From: Littorina saxatilis
Taxonomy: Eukaryota > Mollusca > Gastropoda > Littorinimorpha > Littorinidae
Assembly (NCBI RefSeq): GCF_037325665.1
Contig: NC_090246.1
Location: 15,217,451 to 15,281,450, forward strand
Length of the DNA: 64,000 nucleotides
Direction of reading: 5' to 3'
How positions within the stretch are numbered: position 1 is the first letter of the stretch; every line of letters starts with the position of its first letter. This document shows, one piece after another, positions 1 to 9,859 of this stretch. Under the pieces are notes generated by a model, which was not told where the DNA came from, made no database searches, and saw only the letters and a program-made list of their open reading frames with translations. Made by a program: the position numbers and the translations under genes.

Positions 1-71
1 GTATTTACAAAATGATAGTGTTTTTGTTGTTGTTGTGATTTTGTTTGCTAGGGAAGTGTGACAATCACAAC

Positions 72-73
<2 letters not shown>

Positions 74-102
<29 letters not shown>
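74..102. repeat. TG dinucleotide microsatellite
   Basis: An almost pure TG run followed by TG- and TCTG-rich sequence up to about 170. It lies in the LRPAP1 intron just before the first exon seen here and precedes that exon's acceptor. Confidence 0.9.
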
Positions 103-112
<10 letters not shown>

Positions 113-200
113 GTGTACCTGTATGTGTCTGTCTGTCTATCTGTCTGCCTGTCCGTCTGCTTGCCTGTGCTTATATCTACACTTAACATGTGTCTGACAG

Positions 201-340
201 ACATCACAGACAATGAGATTGAAGGCTCCAAGAAGACTGGTAAGAGTGCAGAACAGCTGAAACAACTGAACCAAGAGATGAAGAAAAAGAACAAGGACAT
301 CAAGGCTGGTTACTATGATCTGGAAGGCAAATTTGACAAG
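201..340 (+). CDS. LRPAP1: LRPAP1 exon (first in window)
   Basis: Codes for a lysine-rich helical segment ending YYDLEGKFDK, followed by donor gtttgt. Two AGs nine bases apart (ending at 200 and at 209) can both serve as acceptor in the same phase, so the exon may begin at 201 or 210. Confidence 0.85.
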
Positions 341-3300
341 GTTTGTACTGCATTATTTCATTTAAATACTGTCCTTTGTTCTATCCACACACACAAAAAG
401 AAGATTCCTTGTGTACTTACCAAGGAATTGTTGTAATGAAGGAGCACAACATTCCCAGATTTTTTTGCTGTTTATTACAGTGAAAACACCCTTGTAAGAC
501 CTTGCAAGATGTTCAAAACACCTGTAAACTTACCCCTAATTTAAGACTCGCCGTTCTATTGCTTAATTCTAAGAACATTGTAAGTCTTCGAGCTATTTAT
601 AATTTAAAAAAATAGACAAAAAAAAGCTTCTTCTTTTTAAAGTTGAACTATTTGTGTACATTTTTCTGTAAAGTGTCCAAAGGTAAGCACAATATATCAG
701 AGTATTATAAGCAACTTCAGAGACTGTAAGGCTAAATTACTGCATTAGGCCAAGAAAAAAAATAGGTCTGTTTACGGTAACCCGACCGACCCTATTTTTT
801 TCGCGCGACCCTAGACTTGTTTTTGGCATTTGGGGGAAAAAAAGAAGAAAAAAATCTTGTTTTTTTTTGCAAAATAACGTAAAAATCTTGTTTTTTGGAG
901 GGGAAAAAAAAAAAAAAAATCCCGACCTACCGACCCTATTTTTTTGGCCTATGTTACCGTAAACAGACCTTTTTTTTTGGCCTTATCACACTGTTTTTGT
1001 GTATGATTTTTTTGTATACACCATGCATATATTGTTTGCACTGTACAAGTAAAAGAAATATGTGCACACTAGAATAACTGAGACAAAGAGCAGCTTGTGG
1101 AATATTAGCATTTTTATGTCACACCTCAACTTCAGTATCAATATTACATGTATATAATTGCATGTAATTAACTTTCAGTTTGACAAAGAAGAACCAGAAT
1201 TTAAGGACAGTCGGGTTTATCAGCTTTGGGCAGTGGCCCAGAAAACAGACTGGCCAGCTGAGGAGCTGCAATCATTCAAGGTAAAAATTAAAAAACAAAT
1301 AAGAAAGGTATGTTCTTGGAACGTTTAAATATTTACGAAACAAAATGTTACCTTCACATATATATATCAACCCAGCGGTCTTTTAAAGGCACAGTAAGCC
1401 TCCCGTAAACCATCACAGAGCTCCCCGAGCGTCTACGTATAGTACAAGCATACTTCCATTTGAACGCTCACCGAACGGGAACATCCTGGCTGCTTTCTGT
1501 CGAGCGTGAGAAATTTTCAAAGAATTTATTTTCGTGGACTTGGCCTCAACAGCAATGGCGCCTCGTTTTGGTGCTGGACGGCTGTTATGAATACCGGAAT
1601 TCACGCCCGGACAGTAAGCCTCCCCTAAACCATCACAGATACTGTCAGGCTTTTACACACAGTACAAACACCCTTCCATTTGAACGCTCACCAAACGGGA
1701 ACATCCTAGGTGCCCTACGTAAAGAGCGAGCAATTTTTAAAGAATTAATTTTGCAGATTGTCTCGAACACTTTTTGGACCCATCCTGAACTCAGGTCAAA
1801 CATGAGTTACTTCCCTTCGGGTCTCATTCTATCGATGTAAACTGGCGATAGCCGTGAATCGATGATTATCAAAATGTTTTTGGACCGTGGTGCGTTTTTG
1901 CGCTAGACCTAACTTTTAAAATCTAAATAATACATTGACAGCTTGTTACACAAACATTCTTTAATCATAAAAGAATTCTTTTTTCATCAAGACAAGATCA
2001 GTACAATTCGAAGTTGTGAAAGTTTGAAAAAAGAAAAGCCCGGAAGCAGGGTCACGCAAGGGTCGTAGCAGACGAAGCCGGTTTATCAGTGCATATCGCC
2101 GTTCCTCTCAACAGTCAAAAGCCATCGCTAGAGTTCTTGTGAACCACAGCCGTTTGTTTCGTGCATAAAAACGTGCTATTGTAAATAGTCGCATTCAAAT
2201 AACTAACTGACGACTACATTGTGAAAAAGGGAAACTGGATCACACGGGTTCACGATGGCTCAGGGGTAAGATAAACCACGCAAAAATAAATTCTTTGAAA
2301 ATTGTTCGCTCTTTACGGAGGGCACCTAGGATGTTCTCAATCGGTGAGTGTTTAAATGAAAGGGTGTTTGTACTGTGTGTAAAAGCCTGACCGTATCTGT
2401 GATGGTTTACGGGAGGCTTACTGTGCCTTTAAGTGCACAGACAAACACTAATTAAACAAAACTTATCTGACAAGATGTTCCGCCGCTTGCAGGAAGACAC
2501 AACAAGCAAGGCAATGATCATTAAACATTCCAACAACATACCTTTCTTGTTTTTTGATTCATTCAAGGTAAAACGAGGATTTACACTTAAAGGCACAGTT
2601 CTTCTATAAAAACTATAACAAGTATTAATCAACAAAGTAATTCAGCAGAAAATGTTCTTGTCCTCTGTAGTGGTCAATCAGGCTTTTGAGTGATGGTGTG
2701 TGTTTTAACAGGAATGAGGCTTGCGGCCAGAACTGAGATGAGAAAGTCGAGATAGGTCTGCAGTCCGTGGAAGAGAAAGTACATGATGAGTAGAAGAAAA
2801 TGTCATCTTGGTTTCCTTTTTAATGTACATGTACTGCCATTAACCTTTAGTTGAACTTTCAGTTGAATCTGCCCTGGTAACCATCTCTCAATAACGACCT
2901 CCCAAAAGGATGACCAATGAGTTTTTTTTAAGTTTTTTTATCTCGATAATTAACCTTTCCACAGCAAGCACCTGTCTATAAAGACCACTTTTTGCTTGTC
3001 CCTTGGGTGGTCATAATGGACAGGTTTGACTGTATCAACTATGTGCAGACCTGCTAGTGGCTTATCCCCCTTCGTGTGTACATGCAAGCACAAGACCAAG
3101 TGTGCACGGAAAAGATCCTGTAATCCATGACAGCGTTTGGTGGGTTATAGAAACACGAAAATGCCCAGCATGCCTCCCCTGGAATCAGCGTATGGCTGCT
3201 TGAATGGCGGGGTAAAAACGATCATGCACGTAAAACTCCACTCGTGCAAAAACATGAGTGAACGTGGGAGTTTCAGCCCATGAACAAAGAAGAAGATAAG

Positions 3301-6300
3301 AAGAAGAAGACTATTAACAAATCTGACATTTAACAGGAGGAGCTGAAGCATTTTGAAACGCGTCTAGAGAAGCATGAGTTTCTGGAGAACCAGCTGGAGC
3401 GTTCGGCTGATAGCTTGAGTGAAGCTGGAGAGAACGCAAACCACGAAAAGCATCGCAAGCTTGAGGAGAAGACAAGTGATCTTGGATACAAGGTAAGGTG
3501 TAAACAAGAAGGGCAAAGCCCATACGACTCACATGCTTTACACATTTTTCCTACCAAAATACATGTGACCTTGACCCAAGGTCAAGGTCATCCAAGGTCA
3601 TGCAACACAAAGCTGTTAATTCAAGACATAGGAAGTACAATGGTGCTTATTGGCTCTTTCTACCATGAGATATGGTCACTTTTAGTGGTTCACTACCTTA
3701 TTTTGGTCACATTTCATAAGGGTCAAAGTGACCTTGACCTTGATCATATGTGACCAAATGTGTCTCATGATGAAAGCATAACATGTGCCCCACATAATTT
3801 TTAAGTTTGAAACAGTTATCTTCCATAGTTCAGGGTCAAGGTCACTTCAAAATATGTATACAATCCAACTTTGAAGAGCTCCTGTGACCTTGACCTTGAA
3901 GCAAGGTAAACCAAACTGGTATCAAAAGATGGGGCTTACTTTGCCCTATATCTATATATATATACGACTAGTGTCTGTGTGTCTGTGTGTCTGTGTGTGT
4001 GTGTGTGTATCTGTCTGTGCGCGATGCACGGCCAAAGTTCTCGATGGATCTGCTTCAAATTTGGTGGGCATATTCAGGTTGACCCGGTACAGGACACAAC
4101 CTGGTCGATATTTCAACACGTGCTCTCAGCGCGCAGCGCTGAACCGATTTTGGTTCCACCTCAGCTCATTTTGGTTCCACCTCAGCTACCCGGGCCCCCA
4201 TACCGACACACCATAGCCGCTACACCACATCACAACGCCAAAGTTCTCGGTGGATCTTTTTCAAATTTGGACACCGTATTCAGCTACACCCCGGACACAA
4301 TATCATCGATGAGATATTTCAACACGTGCTCTCAGCGCGCAGCGCTGAACTCATTTTCGTTTTTGTGTTCATTTCACCATTATAAGTAACTCTTCCTTAT
4401 CTTCTCCAGTGTTTGGCGTTTATCTCCCTTCCTTCGTCTGGCTTTCCCGTTCAGTTGTAAGTTACTACACTGCGCTGTCCACTGCGCTGAGCGTCTTCGG
4501 ATATTCCCGGGCGTTCTGTTACTGGTACTATTTTTAGAAGGTCAACGCAGTGTACAGAACGTAAATTGGACCCGTAAATTATCCTCACTGTAAAAGTGCA
4601 AAGGTCGAATCAATTTATAGCCACGCGAAAAATACACTGTCATCTATCTCTCTATAGATACGGCTTCTCTGTGTTTTTGTGTGTGTGTGTGCGAGTGTGT
4701 GTGTCTCTATGTAAGCAACACCTGTGCATTGTTCAGTTCTGTTTGTGATGTGGTCTGGCGGCTTTTGTGTAATTTTATGTACTGGCCTTCCTTTGAGAAG
4801 CCATAACTTGCTCAGTCCTGTTTGAGTGGAGTTCGCCTCCAAAGGTGATTAACACGGTTACATTCGTCGACAAGGATGGGACTCGATATGGTCAGGAATG
4901 GCATTATGGCCACTAAATCATTTTCGTGCTGTTCCCATTCCACGAATCTGGGAGGGACCTAAGCTTGGCGGGTCCATTGTTCGGACCCGGCGAAGCCGTC
5001 GTACGGCTCTAAGTACTTCTTCCCGGCGAAGCCGGCTACCCGGCGAAGCGGGTATTCATTCTAGTATCATATATAGGTGAGGTATTCAATCTCAAAAACT
5101 TCAGAGAAAATGGGAAAAATGTGAAAAATAGCTGTTTTTTAGGCAACATTTATGGCCCCTGCGACCTTGACCTTGAAGCAAGGTCAAGATGCTCTGTATG
5201 TTTTTTGGGGCCTTGTCATCATACACCATCTTGCCAAATTTGGTACTGATAGACTGAATAGTGTCCAAGAAATATCCGGACGGACGGACAGACGACTCGG
5301 GTGAGTACATAGACATCACTTTTGCTTCGCATGTGAGTCAAAAAGCAATTGTCTCTGAAATTCTAGGAATGAAAGTCCCCACCAGGAAATCACGATTTAT
5401 TATCTTGTTGCATTCATTTAATTCGGGTACAATTATCAAAAGATATCATTAATTTCAGGCCTTGTTTTCTATACTGTTGCCAAACTGAGATGGTAACAAC
5501 TATCAGGGCTTACGGTGTCTGTGTCACACTGTGGGGTTCCTGTTCTGTAGATGTTCACTTTGTACAGAGTACTGTTCTAGATGAACACATGTACAGTCTA
5601 GCTGAGGGGCCAGTGGTGGGCATTGTTTCATTATTTTACAAAACTCAAAGCAGCTTTTATCTAGTGCTAACAGAACATAGTACCTATCATCTTTGACAAG
5701 TTTTCTTCTTAAAGGCACAGTGCAGCTCACAGCCTTCCTTTTGCGTTTTTGTTGCAGCTGAGTGCATTTACAGTTCAAAAATCCTTCTATGGTATTAAAA
5801 CAAACCCAAAACTACCCAACGACGACATCTGTGAAGCTCGACAGTTTCTTGTTCACGCGAGTGCATAAATTAACCTAGTTATTACGTGGTGTTTGGTCGG
5901 AGTTCGATTCAACTGAGTGATTCCGGCCTCCATTTTGTTTTACACAAACTCATGATGACGTCTGACATAGTTTGCTAGTGACGTGTCTTTTTGTGCATGA
6001 TGTGGTGATCTACCTGATCTAAATTTAGATCCAAAAATAGGTCAAGACCAGCCGGGTCCGAGTACGAAATTAATTCGTAAAAAAATCGCAGTTCTTGACT
6101 CTTTGGGTGCAAGTCAATGAAACTTGGTAGTTCTTCTAACGGATAGCTGCCTGAGGTATGACTAAAAGCCCCAGGGGCTCCGTGCACCTGGATTTGACAA
6201 GTTCAGTACCTTTAAGCAATGCACTACATGTATGTAAAAAGTGCTTCTTTTTTTTTAAATATTTAAAAGCGTCCACCACTGGACGGACTCGACGGACTTC

Positions 6301-6595
6301 TTTGGTGGGTGTACAAAGTTACAGAGTACTGTTGTTTGCCCTAACACTATATACATTCCAGGAAGCTTGTGGCACACCAGCGTAAGTGTGAGTAATGTAA
6401 GGGAAAAATCCTATTTATTCTGCATTTTGTTGCTGCAAAATTGCTGTCATTAGGTTGTTGTACCAGTACTGTATTTAATAGTATTGGTGTCATTTTTGAA
6501 GTTTTTGCCGTTTTCTCTATTTTCAGGTGAAGAAACTTCACAATGATCTGAAAACAAGAGTGGGCAAAGCTTTTTCAGGACATCTTGAGCTCTGA
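201..6595 (+). CDS. LRPAP1: LRPAP1 / RAP, 3' part of gene (four exons, 5' end outside window)
   Basis: Receptor-associated protein is an ER chaperone that binds LDL-receptor-family proteins during folding and blocks early ligand binding. Exons 201-340, 1179-1280, 3337-3492 and 6527-6595 join in phase at GT-AG introns and encode about 155 residues of the C-terminal RAP domain. Diagnostic stretches are VYQLWAVAQ, EELKHFETRLEKHEF, DLGYKVKK and a final HLEL. Vertebrate RAP ends in HNEL, an ER-retrieval signal, so HLEL probably has the same role. Against human domain 3 the helices align without gaps: the lysine equivalent to K256 is kept, while that equivalent to K270 is serine. Introns carry a TTA MITE, a 1.0 kb TTAA element, SINE pieces and a 1.8 kb inverted-repeat element. 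The gene converges on PKD2. The identity is firm; the upstream exons are not in the window. Confidence 0.93.
476..600 (+). repeat. Fragment of the TACAGTGGAACC inverted-repeat family
   Basis: Holds a decayed left end (acagtgaaaacaccc) and the phrases cttacccctaatttaagactc that mark this family at 23267 and 57594. No right end was found, so it is a fragment. Confidence 0.4.
748..982. mobile_element. Harbinger-like MITE, copy 1 (TTA duplication)
   Basis: Ends GGCCAA/TTGGCC are flanked by TTA at 745-747 and 983-985. The arms carry inverted copies of the phrase tttacggtaacc and of gaccctattttttt. A 3-bp TTA duplication is typical of the PIF/Harbinger superfamily. No transposase is encoded. Sister copies lie at 19522 and 59314. 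Confidence 0.8.
1179..1280 (+). CDS. LRPAP1: LRPAP1 exon (RAP domain helix)
   Basis: 34 codons, phase 0 at both ends, acceptor actttcag and donor gtaaaa. Encodes the segment with VYQLWAVAQKTDW, matching the VIDLWDLAQ region of vertebrate RAP domain 3. Confidence 0.93.
1387..2428. mobile_element. TTAA-flanked inverted-repeat element, 1.04 kb (Kolobok/T2-like ends)
   Basis: Terminal repeats AGGCACAGTAAGCCTCCCG on both ends abut TTAA at 1383-1386 and 2429-2432. The left end is duplicated inside the element at about 1611-1745, and that inner copy is the closer inverted match to the right end (about 135 bp). TTAA targets plus termini starting AGG resemble the Kolobok/T2 superfamily; piggyBac is the alternative. 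No intact transposase frame was recognised. A diverged fragment lies near 37520-37625. Confidence 0.75.
3045..3309 (+). mobile_element. GAA-tailed SINE, 5'-truncated copy
   Basis: Shares the body of the copies at 39784 and 44071 (gcaagcacaagaccaagtg, gaaaagatcctgtaatccatg, tggcggggtaaaaacg, gggagtttcagcccatgaac) and ends in a GAA-rich tail just upstream of LRPAP1 exon 3. The tRNA-like head is missing. Confidence 0.8.
3337..3492 (+). CDS. LRPAP1: LRPAP1 exon (receptor-binding helices)
   Basis: 52 codons, phase 0 at both ends, acceptor atttaacag and donor gtaagg. Covers the long helices of RAP domain 3 from EELKHFE to DLGYK, where vertebrate receptor-binding lysines lie. Confidence 0.95.
3526..5339. 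mobile_element. 1.8 kb element with GACTCACATGC ends and TCAAGGTCA motifs
   Basis: Inverted ends GACTCACATGC (3526) and GCATGTGAGTC (to 5339) enclose many copies of gaccttgacctt / tcaaggtca in both orientations. It starts 34 bases after an LRPAP1 donor site and is interrupted by a second element at about 3955-5080. No protein is encoded. The superfamily is unknown. Confidence 0.55.
3955..5080. mobile_element. Nested element with TATATA-CTAG ends and GGCGAAGCC repeats
   Basis: Starts tatatatacgactagtgtctgtg and ends with several cggcgaagcc units and ctagtatcatatata, so the ends form an imperfect inverted pair. Inside, the phrase gccaaagttctcg(a/g)tggatct...ttcaaattt and the phrase tatttcaacacgtgctctcagc each occur twice. 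Non-coding; boundaries are approximate. Confidence 0.5.
5713..6211. mobile_element. 499-bp TTAA element, copy A (Kolobok/T2-like)
   Basis: Ends AGGCACAG / CAGTACCT lie between TTAA at 5709-5712 and 6212-6215. Copy B at 17943-18441 has exactly the same length and differs at about ten positions by eye. A 70-codon minus-strand frame (5975-6187) is open in both copies but matches no protein known to me. Confidence 0.8.
6527..6595 (+). CDS. LRPAP1: LRPAP1 terminal exon, HLEL then stop
   Basis: 22 codons plus TGA after acceptor ctattttcag. Begins VKKLHNDLKTRV, matching VKKHLQDLSGRI of human RAP, and ends GHLEL. Confidence 0.93.
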   Translation: MKKLHNDLKTRVGKAFSGHLEL

Positions 6596-7352
6596 CCTTA
6601 AACTATTGTGTGTGTGTGATTGTATTCACCAGAACTTGTGTGTGTGATTGTATTCATCAGAACTGCTAGTTTACAGTACAAGGAGAGTGCCATGTGGTTA
6701 AGAATGTCAAGGTTTGAAGGATGTGAATGTGGTGGACATTTTTTTAATTTTTGTTTTGTTTTGCATTTTTAGGACAAACAAATGAACACGATCCTTTAAC
6801 TTACACAAACATCACACTCACTGTTAACTGCCATTATCTCCTCTTGGCCCAGGCTCTACTCAAGTGACTTTTTGTTACGTCTTTCTAAACCTCTCAACCG
6901 AAGCCATATGCTGATATTAATGTGAGAACGGTACTTCTTGAGCTTTGTACAGAAGTACAAACCATTCAGTTTTTTTGTTTTTTTAAATATTGAAATGTTG
7001 GAAAACCAGCATAAGGACTCCTTGTTCCAGTCAGGCATTAATAGAATGCTGCACTGTAGTTTAGCTTTGTGTCTATAACTGTACACTGTTACTTTTGTCA
7101 TGTACGTTTGTTTAAATACCATGAGGTTGTGAAAGTGTGCTTGTGGTAAACTAAAAGAGGGCATGTTAAGTTGGATTGAAGTCAAGGCTTATTTTTAACA
7201 CACATGGTACCGAGTATTACTGAAGCTGTACACATTTTATTTAGCTATAGTGTCTGGCACCAATGTCATCAGCATATAGGGTGTGATTTGCACTTTAGTG
7301 AGGTGTGACTTGCTTCACATTCCTGTATGCTTACCTGTACACAGTGAGGTGC

Positions 7353-7680
7353 TACAGTGGTGCCTGAGACATGAGGCCCCTCTTATGGGAGAACACCTCC
7401 CAATAAAGTGCACCATCTGTTGTGCCTTTGTAAACTTCAGGCCTGGGAATGATATGCCTTTCGTCGTAAATACGACAAAGTCCTTTTCTAATTGTGTAAG
7501 TGTGCCCTAAAAAAAAGCTTAAAACGCAACATTTTCCCGTCAGTACACCCAAATCACTTTTACTCATTCCCAGGCCTGAAACTTAACTAAGATATACCTA
7601 TCATGAGAGGGCACCTGCCATGTAGGAACACTTTTGGCAAGTACCAATGGTATCCTTTCATCACAGGTACCACTATACAG
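7353..7680. mobile_element. ACAGTGGTRCCTG inverted-repeat MITE, split by another element
   Basis: Left end tacagtggtgcctg and right end caggtaccactatac are inverted copies. The inner text (aggcccctct, aggacacc-like, ggtgtcctttcatcacagg-like) matches the copies at 19018 and 28719. It is interrupted at 7438-7578. Confidence 0.7.
7438..7578. mobile_element. 141-bp CAGGCCTGGGAAT MITE nested in another MITE
   Basis: Perfect inverted ends CAGGCCTGGGAATGA are flanked by AAACTT at 7432-7437 and 7579-7584, a clean 6-bp target duplication. It sits inside the element at 7353-7680, so it is the younger of the two. Ends in CAG are hAT-like, but a 6-bp duplication is short for hAT, so the superfamily is left open. 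Confidence 0.75.
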
Positions 7681-7770
7681 TGCTGTCACTGTGTCTTCCC
7701 TTCTCTAGTTTAGGAGTCCATCAGCGACACAATCACTTCAAGTCTTTTCAGACTCTGTTTACATTTTGAG

Positions 7771-7864
7771 GATGAAAGTCCCTTGTTCATTTCATTTCTT
7801 GTTTTCTCTCAGGTGCGAGGAGATTGGTTCAGCATAATTCTCACTTAACTCTCGTTACACATGT
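7771..7864 (+). repeat. Dispersed repeat containing one copy of the 33-bp unit
   Basis: Phrase gatgaaagtc, then one unit ending tcttgttttctctcag, then gtgcgaggagattgg. The same order recurs at 61132-61228 with one unit and at about 21510-21931 with eleven. Confidence 0.6.
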
Positions 7865-8125
7865 CATTAGGGTGTTTACATCCTTTTGTTTCTCAGATCT
7901 TTTTATAACTTCGAAAATTTAAATCAATTGTTTGGAGTCCCATTAAAAAAGAACAGCTGAGTGAATGGATGTGATCATTACTTGGCTGAACATTACAGTT
8001 TATCATTCCACTGTATCTCTGGATTGGATGCAATTTAAGTGAAGCAAACTGTGTCTCTAAATCGCTGGATTTTGCTTTGGGGCGCATGAATAATACTATG
8101 AATAGTTTTATGTATATGTACTGCT

Positions 8126-8340
8126 ATGTAAGAAATGTTAAGTCCTTTGTACTGGAAACTTGCATTCTCCCAGTAAGGTCATATATTGTACTACGTTGCA
8201 AGCCCCTGGAGCAATTTTTTGATTAGTGCTTTTGTGAACAAGAAACAATTAACAAGTGGCTCTATCCCATCCCCCCCTTTCCCTGTCGCGATATAACCTT
8301 GAACAGTTGAAAGCGACATTAAACACCAAATAAAGAAAGA
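8126..8340 (+). mobile_element. GAAA-tailed retroposon, 5'-truncated (215 bp)
   Basis: Flanked by perfect 12-bp duplications ATATGTACTGCT at 8114-8125 and 8341-8352. The 3' part reads gcgatataacc...aaacaccaaataaag and ends in a GAAA-type tail. The longer copy at 34956 and the 62-bp copy at 38101 share the same 3' end with different 5' ends, as expected for target-primed reverse transcription by a LINE. Confidence 0.85.
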
Positions 8341-8812
8341 ATATGTACTGCTGATTCATTGTTTCAATGTTTGCTTGGAATGATTATTAAACAAATTTAT
8401 GTTTGTATGTGAATATTTATGAAGTGTTATATTGAATCTCTGTTCAAATGTAGATTTGACAAAGTGTATTGAAAGACGCAGGAAGTTGCTCCGAAGAGGT
8501 TCTAAAGCAGGAGAAATAAATGAACAATCACTTTTTTTTTATGAGAAACGGCACACAGTGAAAATGTTGATGCCAGCCCCTGGAATGTGTGACGATATCA
8601 AATATTATTTGGTTATTTATGACCAGTTTGATGTAGATTAAAATCAAAACAAAAACACTTTCTTTTCTCTCAAAATAATGTTGAAATTTTAAATGCTGTT
8701 TTGGTGTGTATGTTCATAACTTCTTCCTGTTATTTTCTGAATAGGTCCTGAATCTCTGCTCCTTATACAATATTTGCAATCTCGTTATTAATACAGTTAG
8801 TAGAACAATATA

Positions 8813-9066
8813 TGTGACCCTCCACCACGAAATGAGTCGCATGTCACCTTTGCATGATTTTCATATTTTTACATTTTCCTAAAGAGTTTTTTATGCTCTA
8901 TCCAGTGGTGAAACCCGTTTTAGAAAAGAGCAAAAACTGTTTTGAGTTATAAGCCTGTGACTAAGGTGACCCTCACACTGTTACCAGACACTCCCCGGAC
9001 TTATATTAAGCCTAGCGCAGAACCGCGCGAGGTGACATGCGACTCATTTCGTGGTGGAGGGTCACA
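8813..9066. mobile_element. 254-bp TA-flanked MITE with about 36-bp terminal repeats
   Basis: Left end TGTGACCCTCCACCACGAAA and its continuation to ...GTCACC are repeated as a perfect inverse at the right end. TA precedes and follows the element (8811-8812, 9067-9068). TA targets fit Tc1/mariner-type mobilisation. No transposase is encoded. Confidence 0.85.
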
Positions 9067-9479
9067 TATGGGGTTGGTTGAGAAAGAGAAACACCTGCGT
9101 GCGCCACTGAAGTCTCATGTTGTGACTCTTGGGCCCTCATCCCCCACTTGTTTTTGTAAATATTTGGCAATACATGCAGCACGTATGCTATAAAGATAGC
9201 AACATTCAAGTCCTCAATGTCACAAGATTTGTGTTCATTGTAAAGCAAATAAACAATGGCGACTACACGTGAGAGCGAACAACAGAAAGACCCAAAAGCA
9301 CTGTACTCGCAGTGCTTTTTGTACATTGTTAAGTTATAAGGAATACAAGTATTACTATTGATTTCATTGATATGTTTATGAAGAAAATTGATTTTGCAGC
9401 TAATGTTTTTCTACTGAAAAAGGGATATATTAAAATTAAAATGATGCGAGGAAAACTCTGTACCTCTTTGCATAAAATT

Positions 9480-9765
9480 ATGACTGTGCATTTGTGTGTG
9501 TGTGTGTGTGTGACCAACAACCAGCCTGTAATCTTTTTTTTTAACTGATAGTGCCGGTTTGATTTATTTGTTCATTTTGCCCTGTAATTTTTTTACCGGA
9601 CAGTGCCCCTTTGTTTGCATATATAATTATGAATATGCTTTCATGTCTATGTGTGGGCATTCACGTGCATGTCTATGTGTGGGCATTCACGTGCATGTGT
9701 GTGTGTGTGAGACCAACAACCAGCCTGTAATTATTTTTTTTAACTGACAGGCAGAGAAACACTTC
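9480..9765 (+). repeat. Short direct duplication around ccaacaaccagcctgtaat
   Basis: The phrase gaccaacaaccagcctgtaat followed by a T run and taactga occurs at about 9512 and again at about 9711, with a TG-rich stretch and a doubled ctatgtgtgggcattcacgtg in between. Confidence 0.6.
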
Positions 9766-9859
9766 ATTCAAACACCTACTTTCTTTGCAACACACTTTAA
9801 TGCAAAACAAAAATAAATACAACACTGTGTATGCAAGAGCACACAACACTAAAAACTCG

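Larger units (their letters stand above)
6596..8812 (+). other. LRPAP1 3' flank, probably including its 3' UTR
   Basis: No coding sequence is supported here. The stretch holds a nested pair of small inverted-repeat elements (7353-7680), a dispersed-repeat copy (7771-7864) and a GAAA-tailed retroposon (8126-8340). AATAAA occurs at 7402-7407 and near 8330, but both lie in repeats, so the real poly(A) site is not fixed. The remainder is AT-rich single-copy-looking sequence. Confidence 0.4.
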
